Shown one piece after another: positions 24,911-37,605 of a stretch of DNA of 64,000 nt. Position numbers and translations under genes: made by a program. Position 1 is the first letter of the stretch. Each line of letters starts with the position of its first letter. This DNA comes from Spinacia oleracea (Eukaryota; Streptophyta; Magnoliopsida; Caryophyllales; Amaranthaceae), in contig NC_079487.1 of NCBI RefSeq assembly GCF_020520425.1, positions 79,923,141 through 79,987,140 on the forward strand, in the 5' to 3' direction. The notes beneath the pieces are model-generated. The model was not told where the DNA came from. It saw only the letters and a program-made list of their open reading frames with translations, and did no database searches.

Positions 24911-25442
24911 ATATTACTCTCCCTCCAATTTGAAACAAGGGCAACTTAAACCTAACTCTTTCATTTTTCACGCAATACAGCAGCCTTCAATCCCTTCCGT
25001 ACTACTCACGTTTCCTCTCTCGTCCACACTCAAACTCCGGCCACCATCACCGCGCACCATCACCACCGACGTTCGGCCCTTCTTCTTTACCGCGCACTCA
25101 AACTCCGGCCACCATCACCGTGCACCATCCTCACCGTCGTTCTTCGCAGCTGGCCTCCAACTATATAGGGCTGTTACGTTCTTCACGGCCGAACAGAATG
25201 CGTCACTTCACCGGCGACGAGGCACTGCGCCTCCTCTTCACCGGCCTCCTCTGAGGCTCTGCTTCATGTTCACCGGCGACAAGGCCCTACGCTGCGCCTC
25301 CTCTGCTCCTTCTCACGTACCGGCGGCAATTCTCTTCACTCACCACTCAATTCTTTCCATATTAGGTGGTTGATGTTCCTAGGTATGGTTTAATTGCATA
25401 ATTCAGTTACATTACACTCTTATTTAATATGAAATTGCTTTG
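24911..25442 (+). other. GC-richer 5' region of the CACTA, no certain gene
   Basis: An open frame runs from 24930 to 25373, but it is proline/serine-rich and resembles no family I know. It includes a 66-bp imperfect duplication (ACTCCGGCCACCATCACCG near 25036 and 25102). The position suggests the transposon's promoter and leader. Confidence 0.4.
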
Positions 25443-25665
25443 TCGATCGGTTTTGTTCTTGTGGTGGTAGTGCGTTGGTTGATTCAGTGGTGGTGGGAGT
25501 GGGGGGAGGTGGTCAGTGGGAGGGAGTTGTATTGGTGGTGGTGGGAGGTGGTGGTGGGCAGTGTGGGAGGGAGGTGGTCAGTGGTGGTGGTACGTGGGAG
25601 GGAGGTGGTCAGTGGTGGTGGTACGTGGGAGGGAGGTGGTGGTACGTGGGAGGTGGTCAGTGGTG
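25443..25665 (+). repeat. G-rich minisatellite (GGTGG/GGGAGGGAGG)
   Basis: Units with GTGGTGGTACGTGGGAGGGA recur near 25580, 25610 and 25630. Four or more G-runs lie within short distance, so G-quadruplexes are plausible. The last 90 bp, plus the AAT-rich stretch that follows, are duplicated at 34484-34676. Confidence 0.85.
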
Positions 25666-25768
25666 TATTGCATAAAAATAATAATAATAATACAAATAAT
25701 AATTATATATAATAATAATAATAATAATAAAAATAAAAATAATAATTAATAATAATAATAGTAATAAT

Positions 25769-27139
25769 TGTTAGGTTATGATACATATGACAATTCATAA
25801 ATCATGCGGAAACAACCATTTAGCCAGGAATACATATTATTTACACATAATCATATAGCATAATTTAGATGCATACTCTTTGTTGCGTGCCTTCCCTAGC
25901 TGCGCCCGAACCGAACAAGAACAAGTCTTTAGGACTCCAAGTGTCGTCCCTCCGTAGATAGTCCACAGCACGTCCGGATCCGCCTTAAGATTGACCAACT
26001 AGAATCGCCCTTAAGGTACTAGAATTTTCGGCACTATTGAGCAAGGAATGTGGCTGAATTTTTCTCTCAAAACTCACTTTGAATACTTGAATTAATCTCT
26101 GAAAATATGTGACCCTAGGCACGTATTTATAGAGTTATGGAAAGGGAATTGGAATCCTAGTAGGATACGAATTAATTAAACTTAGAATCCTATAAGAACT
26201 ATAATTAATTAATTTATCCTTTTAGGAATAGGAATTTAATCATATACTAATTCTAATAGTTTTAGGAATCGTGCATGAACACAAACTCACACACACACGG
26301 CAGCCACGATGGGCCGCCCATGCGTGTGCGTGCGAGCAGCAGCCCACGCAGCGAGGCCATGGCCGTGGCGCGCGTTGGGCCTGCCTTGCGGTGGGCCTGG
26401 GCGCTGCCTTGGCTGGGCGCGCGTTTGGCTTGCTGGGCGATGGCCCGACTTCGTGCTGGGCCTTCGTCCGGCAGGCCTCGTCCGATGCTAATTCGTACGA
26501 TACGCTTCCGATTAAATTTCCGGTTCCGGAATTCATTTCCGATACGAACAATATTTAATATTTCCGATTCCGGAATCAATTTCCGTTTCGAACAAATATT
26601 TAATATTTCCGTTTCCGAAATTATTTTCCGATTCCGATAATATTTCCGATTCTGACAATATTTCCGTTTCCGGCAATATTTCCGATTCTGGCAATATTTC
26701 CATTTCCGATAATATTTTCCGATACGTACCATGTTTCCGTTTCCGGCAACATCTACGACTTGGATAATATTTATATTTCCGATACGATCCATATTTCCGT
26801 TTCCGGCAATATCATCGTTTCCGGAGTATTCATTTCTTGCCTGTGACGATCTCAGCTCCCACTGAAACCAAGATCCGTCGATTCCGAATATCCATAGATG
26901 GAGTATCTAATGCCATTAAATACTTGATCCGTTTACGTACTATTTGTGTGACCCTACGGGTTCAGTCAAGAGTAAGCTGTGGATTAATATCATTAATTCC
27001 ACTTGAACTGAAGCGGCCTCTAGCTAGGCATTCAGCTCACTTGATCTCACTGAATTATTAACTTGTTAATTAATACTGAACCGCATTTATTAGACTTAAC
27101 ATAGAATGCATACTTGGACCAAGGGCATTATTTCCTTCA
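25769..27139 (-). repeat. Left LTR of copia C
   Basis: The 1371-bp LTR has a minus-strand TATA (CTATAAATAC near 26132-26123). It has a GC-rich block near 26290-26470 and a run of degenerate TATTTCCG repeats at 26505-26830. It carries 33 bp near 26362-26394 that the right LTR lacks. Confidence 0.88.
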
Positions 27140-30100
27140 GTCTCCCACTTGTCCTTAGGGACAAGTGTGCATTTCCTAATTCCTTTGTCGCTCGATGCTT
27201 GCTCTTGAACATAAGGTAAGAGTTGTCATCCTTATTATGTCCAGAGGTGTTTCTCGGTTTCAGAGTTCAACTGATCAAATAAACAGATAATCATAGCCTA
27301 TGATTCATCCGAGCACGGCCGTGCATTTCACAGTTTCTAGCTCTCCGAGTGGCCTTGTACAACTTTTAAGCATCTCATCCCGATTTATGGGAGGACAATC
27401 CCAATCTTGTGATCTTGAGATTAGACTTCGTTTGATAGGTGATTACCTGAGCGTTGCCTTTATAGCCTCCTTTTACGGTGCGACGGTTGGTCAACGTCAA
27501 AGCAACCAGTTCTCAAACAAGTAATCTCAAATCACTCAGGTATTGAGGATTTAGTGTCTAATAATTTAATGAAATTTACTTATGACAGACTTTCATCTCT
27601 TACAGTAAAGTTTCATAGGTCTTGTCCGATACTAGTCTTCCCAAAGTAAGTATCTATGCAAATGATTATGACATTGCCATGTCCACATAGTTCAAGAAAC
27701 AGAACTACTAGTCATCTTGCATTCTAATCGTCTAACGTTTTCTATGCGTCCAATTTTATAGAAAACTCCGACTAGGGACCATTTTCAACCTTTGACATTC
27801 AAGTTCACTTGATAGACATTTCTTAGTCACAGGACTGGTCCTGACAGTCTATCTTGAATATATCGTCAAATTGAAGGGACTCATCATTTAATACTAAACC
27901 AAGATTAAATGGAATATGAAAATACATTTCATATATGATAAATGTTCAACCCCAATGTTTTATAACCATGGGCCTCAAACCCATCTTCTAAAACAATTCA
28001 TGGAATTCAAAGCTATGCTTGATTTCCAGTGCTACAACGTGAGTGTTGCTTCTCACTTGTTGCATAGGTTTAGTTATCATGCTTTGCCAATCTTAATATC
28101 CTTTTCATCGAATGTTCTTCGAGATATGATGATAAGATCTTTTCGAGTTTGTTTATTATGTGATCTAGTCTTTCTTACTTCGATGGTGGTTTTACTCATT
28201 TTGCAATGAAGAACCATCAAGTTAGCAGACGTTTTTCTTGCTTCAAGAGTGGTTCTACGCATTTTTCAATGAAGAACCATCAAGCCAGCAGATAGGTGAT
28301 CTACCCAAGTTCAGTGAAGAACTTTAAACAACCCTGTTTTATTGCTTCTTAGGCAATAATCACTTTTACTTCAACTGTATAGGTTGCTAGTGATGCTTTG
28401 TTTGGATTTACCTATCCAAGGAGTTCATAGATAAGTGGAAGACTCTCCAACTATATCTTAGAACATAGAAATTATTATTTTAATTTCCCACGCAACAACT
28501 CATGGTCTCCAATCCATGTTGCCATTTCAAAACACGATGCTCTATAGCTCGTCCTTATCAATGGTTAACTCCAAAGGGTCTTGCTTGATCCTTTGCCAGT
28601 GTTTATGCGTGTAGCATCAATATTTAGCATATCTTTATTTCCTTGAATCAAGAACTATTCCTATGTACCTTTTCAAGTACCATAAGTATTCTTGATCTCA
28701 ATCTAGTTGATCTTTACTTACATCAATAGAGATTGGTATATGTTCGTCATGGCTAAAGTCATACGATACGTTTTTGGCGATCCTCATATTATATCATACA
28801 TGATAAATTCTTTTGCAGAATAATTCCCAATTGAATTCTATTCATGTAACTTTAGCTCATCTAGTTTCAGTAGATACTAAATCCAGCTAAATTCTTTGAC
28901 ATATAATATAGGTTTAAGAATCTTACTTAGATTCTTTGATGTTTAACTTAGTAAATGCTTATACATAGTTCAAAACATCCTTTACTTAGATTTATTCATA
29001 TGGGTCGAATATCTCCAATGGAGTCTTTCGTGTTTGATTTAGTAAATGCCATTACTTAATCCAAAACAATATCATAAGATCTTTGTAAATAGATCTTAAT
29101 ACCCAGTATGTACTAAGTTTCGCCATGGTCCATCATTGATGAATAATTTCAAATCTAAGTCATTAGCATTTGAATGTTATTTCACAATAGAGAGATATGT
29201 GTGTGATACACATAGGACCAATTAAGTCTTACGTACTCCCACTAAACTTCTTATATATCTATAAGAATCATGTATATTTTATGAAACTAAAATACTTATT
29301 AGCTTCACTAAAATACAATTCCAATTCCCAATTGCTTGCTTAAATCTGTACTTAGATTTCCTAAGCTGGCATTCATTTCAAGCATTATTTGGATCCACAA
29401 ATCCTATGACATGCCATGTACATAGTTTTCTTCCAACATTTGATTGAGGAATATGTTTTGTCATCCAATTGCCATATGTACCAATATGCAATCATTGCTT
29501 GATTTATAGACTTGAGCATTACGATTATGCATGAGGTTTCAACACAATCCATGTCATGAATTTGCTTGTAACCTTTAGCAACTAATCTAGCTTTGCGTGT
29601 GAACACAATTTCATGTTTGATGGTTTTTATCCTTAAAACAAACTTGCAACCAATAGGTGTGAAACTATTCTTGCAAATCAACAAAATTTTAATTTTGTCA
29701 TCAAAACATTGAGTATGTTTTATGGCCTTTAACCAATTAAACATATAGTCTATATATGGCCTCTAACCATTTTAGGGAATCTGGGTTTCGTAATAGCTTT
29801 CTTACAAGTCACAAACTCATTAATCTACATGATAATAGTTTGACTGCAAGTTGTAGGTTTCTTCACTATCTAATGGAAGAATCGCATAGCTTCAATGACC
29901 TGAACTCCATGTTTCTTCACTATCTAATAGAAGAATCTCATAGTTCCAGTGACTTGAACTCTATGCCTACTTGGGTATAGAACATCAAATGCCTACTTGG
30001 GTATAGAACATCAAACAACAGAATATCAATAGCCACTTGAAAGTCCTTTGAATATTCTGTTCTCCTTGAAGCACTTGTAAAGTCTTCTAAGAGAAGTCTA

Positions 30101-33100
30101 TTCTTTAAAGCCACTTCTAAAGTCCTTAAAGAATAAGTTCGGTTTTTCTGAAGCACATTGAAAAGCCTCCGGAATGTCCGTTTATGTTTGTTGTTCGCCT
30201 CGAAGACTTTCGAGGTCTATTTTCTCCCACTTGTCATTTTGGAAATGAATTTCCAAAAAGGACATTATTTCGAGCAAACAAACATTATGTCCCAAAAATT
30301 CGTGGTAGAAACAATACCCTTGTGTTTCATTTGAATGAAACATATATCTATACTTGAGCCTTAGTTTGTCGAATGACAAACACTAAGCTCCCACTGAGTT
30401 TTGCAACTCTCTAGATATATTTTATGAAAAGTTATTCTGAAATTACTTTTCAATAGCTTTGACGAATTTGGTTTAGTTTGGTGGTAGTTGAGCATTTTGT
30501 TTTAGAAATTATAGGAAAAGTCTTTATGATTCATCATTAATCGAATCAAGTACTAATTGACTTCGATTATTCCAACTAAGATATGCCATATCTTATGGAC
30601 CTAGATTGTGAAATTACAACACACAATCATTGATGATCATAATTGGTCTCAAGTAATCATCAACATGATCTAACCTAGATCTTTATGACTTCTTGCCAAG
30701 TGGATTTTATACTTCTGAATCTTTGAACTAGCCAAATAGATTCAACTTATATCACATTTGAGTAAATAAACCTATATTCACTCAAATCTATGTGAAATAA
30801 TAAAGTCATAAAATCTTTCTTTAGCTTTGAACTCTATTGTCTAGGCGTTCTAACAATAGTTCATATCTTTTGTTACTTTCAACAAGTAAGACTTGTTGTC
30901 TTAAAATGATCTAGAAATCAATCAACTTTCAAAAGTCCATCAAAATAGAGCTTTTGAATGTTAACTTGTTGATATGGTCTAAGCAACAATGCCAAAGATT
31001 AGTGGAACTCAAATCAAGGGGTTGATTTGAACCTAGTAAAGTTCTTTAAAGAGTTGTTTGTTTTAATCAAGCATATTGACTCAACCCGTAAATGACCATT
31101 TCATTCAAATAAACAAACAAACAAGCATTGTTTTTGTTCTTCTGAATGTGAGTCTTTCTGTGTTTGAAGCAGAAATTTAGGTATGCTGATTATGGAACAA
31201 AATAGCCATTTAGTTCCAGCCTTGAAAGGACTTAAAACAAACTAGATGACCCTACAACTAATGTAGCATTACCATGCTTCATTTCCCACTTGTAGGTCAT
31301 TAGTGTAGCCTAGCTTCCATTGTTTGAGTTATTACCGAAGTAAGAACCTCAAGCGGTATATGATACCAAGGAAGTTTGATTGCTAGGTCACTTCTCTTTA
31401 AACATAAACTTATAGGTAGAAACGGAATCGTAAATTCCTTTCATTTGTTCCTCGTTTTCCTATTTCTTGTACCCTTTCTTACAGTCTTAAGAATTGAATT
31501 CTCTAGTGTTGACTTTTATATTTAGACATGTCCAATGTCACTCCAACAAGGTTCTTACCATTTAATTTATGTTGAATATTAAGTTTCAACTAGATGATCT
31601 TACCAGAAGCTTCTAAAGTTCTCTAAGTATCGATCTATTCGAATGTCTAGGGACTAGACTCATTCGAGAATTAAATGGACAAAGATATTAGGTTGTTAAC
31701 CATTGGTAAAGCTGAGCGTATTAAACTCAATGCTTTATGATCTCAAAACTACAGTGTATTTTGAATTCACAAGCACCAATTGGTTTGCCATTCGACTTTG
31801 ATGTTCGAAAACAACCATAAAAGTCGCTATAAGAAACGTACATTTTAAATTGCTCACTTTCTCTCATTTCCGTGAATCATCCTTGGATTCACTACCAATC
31901 GAGGAAATTTACTGTTACCTTTCTAAAAGGATTTATTGCAGTGCAAGATATTTAATTATAAACAATAATTAAAACATACATTGAAGCATGCAAAGTCTAA
32001 ACATTTATCATGAATAATAACTTGAAAATGAAAGCAATCATGCAATCTAAGCAAGTCATTAGCATTTTATTCGAATTATGTGTTCCGGCAGGTGTGAATA
32101 AAATGATTCCAAGATCCTAAAATCATTGAAGAACTAAGCACAGTTTGTCGACTTAATCCTAAAACATCTTAGGTAAGCAAAAGCCTTTTGCTAATAGTCT
32201 AGAAACTATTCTTGGTTGATAGGTACGTCTAAGAACTTATTAGGTAAACCTATCGATTTCGCCACGACATAAAAGGACTCCTTACTTATATCGTTGAGTT
32301 TCACCAAAACTAACATGTACTCACAATTATTTGTGTACCTTGCCCCTTTAGGACCAATAAGTAACACCTCGCTGAGCGAAAACTATTACTAGATTGATGT
32401 AAAGGATATCCAAGCAAGTGTATATTTTGGCATGGCACCTTTTAACTCAATTTTTAAGTTTGGAACTTAAGGCTCTTACTATGTTGGTTAGATTTTAAGT
32501 GAACTAAAATCCTTAATCATGCAACATAATCAAGCTTTTGATCTCATGCATTTTAAGACATATTTAAAAGCAATAAATAACTTAAAACATGCATAAGATA
32601 AATGTGATCTAGTATGGCCCGACTTCATCTTGAAGCTTTGACTTCAAAGTCCGTCTTGAAATTCTCCGTGGGAGGCACCATTTTCTTCAAATAGGATAAG
32701 CTATAACTAATTACAACTATTTGATGGTACGCAGACCATATTTGAATTGAAAAATAACTTTGGTACTTTAGACCAATTACATTCAAATTAATGGTACGCA
32801 GACCATATTTTCTATCCTATTTGGGCCATACTAGTCACTTCATAACCTGCAAAACAGTACATATACAATATATACCATTCACCCATTCATTATCATGAAT
32901 GGCCCACATAGCTGGTTAGTAAAACACATTATGCATCACGTAAACATTTGCAGCAATTAATCAAGGGCACCAATAATCTACCAATTATTCAGTCCTTATT
33001 AATTCTAATCAAGTTGTTTTAACCTTAAGGATTCGTAGACCTAATCAAGAGTTTTATGACTAAAAGGGCTCCCACTTAAACCAATAAATTCATATGCTTT

Positions 33101-34483
33101 ACTAATTTTAAACATAAAAATGTATTTCAAGTCTAACCGAAAACATACAAATTTAATTAAAATTTAAAGCTCATATAAATTTATAATTGAATCCAAAAAG
33201 TTTAATTTAATTTCAGTCGTATTTAAATTAATTCATGATTTTAATTTTAGTAAAATAATTAGAATAAATAAAATTTATTATAATTACAATATTCAAAATT
33301 AAAATCCAAGAAAATAATTTAAATTATTAATTTTAAAATTAATTAAAATTACGTAAACTGAAAATTTTCAAATTAAACATTCAAAACGATCTAATCGCAA
33401 CGCAAACACCCTACGCATCGCACTCCCATGGGCCGCACGCACACAGCCATCGCTGGCCATGTGCGCGCAGCCCATGCGCTCGTCGCATAGCTGCTGCATC
33501 TTCCATCGCAAGCCATCGCACGCTATGGTGCTCGCTGCGCGCGCGCCAGCGCTCGACGCACGCGAGCCATCGCTCGCTGTGCGCGCTCCCCAGCGCACGC
33601 TGCGCGCGCTCCATCGCTCGCTGTGCGCGCGAGCCATCGCTCGCTGTGCGCGCGAGCCATCGCTCGCTGTGCGCGAGCAATTGCGCGCGTTCAACGCTGG
33701 GCGCAGCGCTCGTGGCACGCGAGCTTGCGCTCGCTGCGCGCGAGGCAGTGCGCGTTGTGGCGCAGCTCGCTTGCTGCCCACACGCGACTGCCATGGCTTG
33801 CCTTTCGCCCATGCCCATACGTCCATAGCTCGTGGCCCACGACACAAGGCAGGGCTGCTGCCTTGTGCTCCTGCACCATGCCCTTGCTCATTGCATTCGT
33901 GCCGCACGGGCGACGAGCTCCCTTGCTCGTCGTCGCATGCCCGCACTATACAACACCCCTTAAGGGTAACACGAAGCGTCCATTGCTTTGTGCGTGCAAC
34001 TTATATGAACGAATCGCATAAAAAAATTTAAAATTTATATTTAAAATTAATGACAAATTAATAAATAATATTAATTTCATAATTTTAGGGCGAAAAATCG
34101 AAAATTTATTATTCAATTGATTTCCGATTATTATGGATTCAAGTCTAGGTCATAAAAATTTAAAATTTATCATAAATTTACAATTTTTATGGTGGTTTTT
34201 AATCATAGGTTTCTAATTAAATTATAATTAATTATGAAAATCAAATTAATTCTAAATTATTCTAATTTTCAACAAATTAATCATAATTACAAATTAGATT
34301 GCATAATTAACAAGGCTAGGCATTCAAACTTGTTAAACATATACAGTAGGTCAATCAAAAATTCAAGATTTATCAACAAGAATCGCAAATATTTAATATA
34401 ACATCTTAAATTTACGAAATTTTGCATTCGAAAAACTAAAACCTTCGAAAATTCATAGTTAGGCTTCGAATTTGAGAATTCTG
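27140..34483 (-). pseudogene. Decayed internal region of copia C
   Basis: A polypurine tract (minus AAGTGGGAGAC at 27150-27140) adjoins the left LTR. A piece of RT is readable at 29744-29385 (KARLVAKGYKQ, then MLKSI and a decayed WQLDDKTYS stretch). A piece of the region after integrase is at 30379-30182 (RYMFHSNETQGYCFYH, normally the LGYP..KGYRFY stretch). Everything else is riddled with stops. A GC-rich block at 33390-33950 with repeated GCGAGCCATCGCTCGCTGTG lies in what should be the 5' leader. The primer site is missing. Confidence 0.72.
33390..33950. repeat. GC-rich short-period repeat block
   Basis: GCGCGAGCCATCGCTCGCTGTG-like units recur in an otherwise AT-rich region. Several frames stay open only because stops are rare in this composition. 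The left LTR has a related block (near 26290-26470), so both belong to the copia C family. Confidence 0.7.
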
Positions 34484-34676
34484 GGTCAGTGGTGGTGGTA
34501 CGTGGGAGGGAGGTGGTCAGTGGTGGTGGTACGTGGGAGGGAGGTGGTGGTACGTGGGAGGTGGTCAGTGGTGTATTGCATAAAAATAATAATAATAATA
34601 ATACAAATAATAATTATATATAATAATAATAATAATAAAAATAAAAATAATAATTAATAATAATAATAGTAATAAT
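34484..34676 (+). repeat. Duplicate of CACTA flank (copy of 25576-25768)
   Basis: 193 bp of GTGG minisatellite plus AAT-rich sequence, nearly identical to the sequence left of the first LTR. It joins decayed copia leader at 34483/34484 with no obvious homology. Confidence 0.9.
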
Positions 34677-36014
34677 TGTTAGATTATGATACATATGACA
34701 ATTCATAAATCATGCGGAAACAACCATTTAGCCAGGAATACATATTATTTACACATAATCATATAGCATAATTTAGATGCATACTCTTTGTTGCGTGCCT
34801 TCCCTAGCTGCGCCCGAACCGAACAAGAACAAGTCTTTAGGACTCCAAGTGTCGTCCCTCCGTAGATAGTCCACAGCACGTCCGGATCCGCCTTAAGATT
34901 GACCAACTAGAATCGCCCTTAAGGTACTAGAATTTTCGGCACTATTGAGCAAGGAATGTGGCTGAATTTTTCTCTCAAAACTCACTTTGAATACTTGAAT
35001 TAATCTCTGAAAATATGTGACCCTAGGCACGTATTTATAGAGTTATGGAAAGGGAATTGGAATCCTAGTAGGATACGAATTAATTAAACTTAGAATCCTA
35101 TAAGAACTCTAATTAATTAATTTATCCTTTTAGGAATAGGAATTTAATCATATACTAATTCTAATAGTTTTAGGAATCGTGCATGAACACAAACTCACAC
35201 ACACACGGCAGCCACGATGGGCCGCCCATGCGTGTGCGTGCGAGCAGCAGCCCACGCAGCGAGGCAATGGCCTGGGCGCTGCCTTGGCTGGGCGCGCGTT
35301 TGGCTTGCTGGGCGATGGCCCGACTTCGTGCTGGGCCTTCGTCCGGCAGGCCTCGTCCGATGCTAATTCGTACGATACGCTTCCGATTAAATTTCCGGTT
35401 CCGGAATTCATTTCCGATACGAACAATATTTAATATTTCCGATTCCCGAATCAATTTCCGTTTCGAACAAATATTTAATATTTCCGTTTCCGGAATTATT
35501 TTCCGATTCCGATAATATTTCCGATTCTGACAATATTTCCGTTTCCGGCAATATTTCCGATTCTGGCAATATTTCCATTTCCGATAATATTTTCCGATAC
35601 GTACCATGTTTCCGTTTCCGGCAACATCTACGACTTGGATAATATTTATATTTCCGATACGATCCATATTTCCGTTTCCGGCAATATCATCATTTCCGGA
35701 GTATTCATTTCTTGCCTGTGACGATCTCAGCTCCCACTGAAACCAAGATCCGTCGATTCCGAATATCCATAGATGGAGTATCTAATGCCATTAAATACTT
35801 GATCCGTTTACGTACTATTTGTGTGACCCTACGGGTTCAGTCAAGAGTAAGCTGTGGATTAATATCATTAATTCCACTTGAACTGAAGCGGCCTCTAGCT
35901 AGGCATTCAGCTCACTTGATCTCACTGAATTATTAACTTGTTAATTAATACTGAACCGCATTTATTAGACTTAACATAGAATGCATACTTGGACCAAGGG
36001 CATTATTTCCTTCA
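34677..36014 (-). repeat. Right LTR of copia C
   Basis: 1338 bp. It differs from the left LTR by one 33-bp indel and about six visible substitutions. With ATAAT on both sides (34672-34676 and 36015-36019) it looks exactly like a solo LTR. Confidence 0.88.
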
Positions 36015-36062
36015 ATAATAATAGTAATAATAATAAAAATAATAATTATAATTATAATAATA

Positions 36063-36736
36063 AGGAAAATTTGTAATTATTAATCCAACCTTTGCCCGAT
36101 TTTCTTTAATTAAGCCTACCTATGCAATATTTCTAAATAATCCAACATTTATGACCCAACTACTATTATCAAGCCTAGCAAGTTAATAACCTGCTGTAAC
36201 CGGTATTCACCCTTACGTGGCAATATAACCGTTACAATTTTTTTCCCCTCCTTTTTTTTAATTGTTATTCTAATGTTCGTTCCTCTCTCCTCTGGTATTT
36301 AATTGCTTCATCTCTGCAATTTTCGTTCCTCTCTCCTCTGTTCATCATTTCTCTTCTCCACCATTGTTGATCCCTCATACCTCTCCATTCGAAGTTCGTT
36401 AAAAATAATCAGCAATTGCTATGACTGGGTTGAACCAATCAACTGTTGGATCTGGGTTAAGGGTTAAGAGGAGAGAAGGGTTAAGGGTTTTTTGGAAAAA
36501 AAAAATTAGAAAATCCTGTTTAGGTGGCACGTGATGTGACGTGTCCAAAATTTTAGGAGGAAAATCAACTTTAGGTTGTCAACGTTTTTAATGTTGACTT
36601 TGTAACAGGTAACCGATCACCCAGGCTTAATAATAGTAGTTGGGTCATAAAGGTTGGATTATTCAGAAATATTGCATAGGTTGGCTTAATTAAAGAAAAT
36701 CGGGGAAAGGTTGGATTAATATTTACAAATTTTCCT
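36063..36736. mobile_element. 674-bp inverted-repeat element (MITE-like)
   Basis: The ends AGGAAAATTTGTAA...TTACAAATTTTCCT belong to terminal inverted repeats of about 115 bp (36063-36178 against 36620-36736), with a few mismatches. AATAATA flanks both ends (36056-36062 and 36737-36743), but the surroundings are AAT-rich, so the duplication is not decisive. No coding frame. The superfamily is unclear. Confidence 0.82.
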
Positions 36737-36743
36737 AATAATA

Positions 36744-37605
36744 ATTATTATTATTATTATTATTTATTATTATTATAGAAGTACAAATACAATTAGAAAT
36801 AAATAATGAAAACTAAAAACTAATAAAACCAATTAAACTTTAAAATTTTATAAAAACAAAGAAAACAAACGAGTTATGAAAATAAGGCCTAAATCTTGTT
36901 ATTAACAAGAACACAATTCCTTATTTTTAATTTGTTGATCTCATCTGTATGCAGCCTAAAATCTGTTTATTATCAGTAGAACACATGCAATTCACTTTTT
37001 TGTAATCTAATAGCTTCTTGCTCTTATGTGCAGGCTAGATGCTTCCCCACCCTATTCAGTAGAAAATTCAATTGCCGATTGTTTTTTACGTGAGTTCTCC
37101 CCCTTTACACTTTATTTTCGAGCATTTATGTATATATGTTTACTGTTTACATTATTGTCTAGAAGTAAATGCATCATCATTATATGCCTAGATACCCGTT
37201 CAAGACTTACTCGTTACGAGTAAGTCTTGAATAGTCCCCGGTTTGGGACTGTTCTTGGACGTCTAATCTCACTTAGGAAGTGAATGTATGTCTTCTTTTT
37301 TATTCTAAGGAATATACTAGCTCGTCGTTTCCCTATTTTGTTCTCTGGGTACATATGTAGGTAATAACTTACCTACATCGTGTACTTGGTGAACAGTAGG
37401 GAAATGTTGCCGGATTTTCCTTAGAATTGAATAGTTGACATGCATTCACTAGTGGGGTTAGACGTTCAAGGATGGGTTAGGTTGGAGTGATAAGGACCTT
37501 TGGAAGCATTCATTCATTCGATAAATCAACTTCTGTATGCATATGCTAAAGTGGTAGAGTTTTTTCTTTTCTATGCCAATTAAACGGGGGTTTTGGTTTG
37601 TTTAG
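36744..37605 (+). other. CACTA leader/intron upstream of the transposase, with hairpins
   Basis: No coding exon is certain. A possible acceptor lies near 37034. A perfect 15-bp inverted repeat with a 3-nt loop lies at 37199-37231. A much longer imperfect hairpin spans 37252-37478. The AG at 37604-37605 opens the transposase exon. Confidence 0.55.
37252..37478. repeat. Long imperfect foldback just 5' of the transposase
   Basis: The left arm (about 37252-37345) and the right arm (about 37385-37478) pair in blocks. GTCTAATCTCACT pairs with AGTGGGGTTAGAC, ATTCTAAGGAA with TTCCTTAGAAT, and TTTCCCTA with TAGGGAAA. The apex includes a perfect ATGTAGGTAA/TTACCTACAT stem (37355-37378). Confidence 0.7.

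Larger units (their letters stand above)
25769..36014 (-). mobile_element. Rearranged copia element C inside the CACTA
   Basis: LTRs at 25769-27139 and 34677-36014 start TGTTAG and end CCTTCA on plus. ATAAT flanks the outer ends (25764-25768 and 36015-36019), as a 5-bp target duplication. Between them lies decayed copia sequence on minus (27140-34483). The part next to the right LTR is not a primer site. It is a copy of the host CACTA DNA that flanks the left LTR (34484-34676 matching 25576-25768). The structure is therefore not a simple LTR-internal-LTR element. Confidence 0.85.

Noticed and set aside
25440-25749. Gly/Val/Trp-rich frames
   Set aside because: A GTGG minisatellite and AAT repeats, not a protein gene.
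26240-26792. Open frames in both directions, duplicated at 35148-35667
   Set aside because: They lie inside the copia C LTRs (GC block plus TTTCCG repeats) and are explained by composition and LTR duplication.
33368-34031. Several long overlapping frames on both strands (up to 192 residues)
   Set aside because: The segment is GC-rich and repetitive, so stops are rare. The frames have alanine/arginine-rich repeats and no domain; the region is the leader of decayed copia C.
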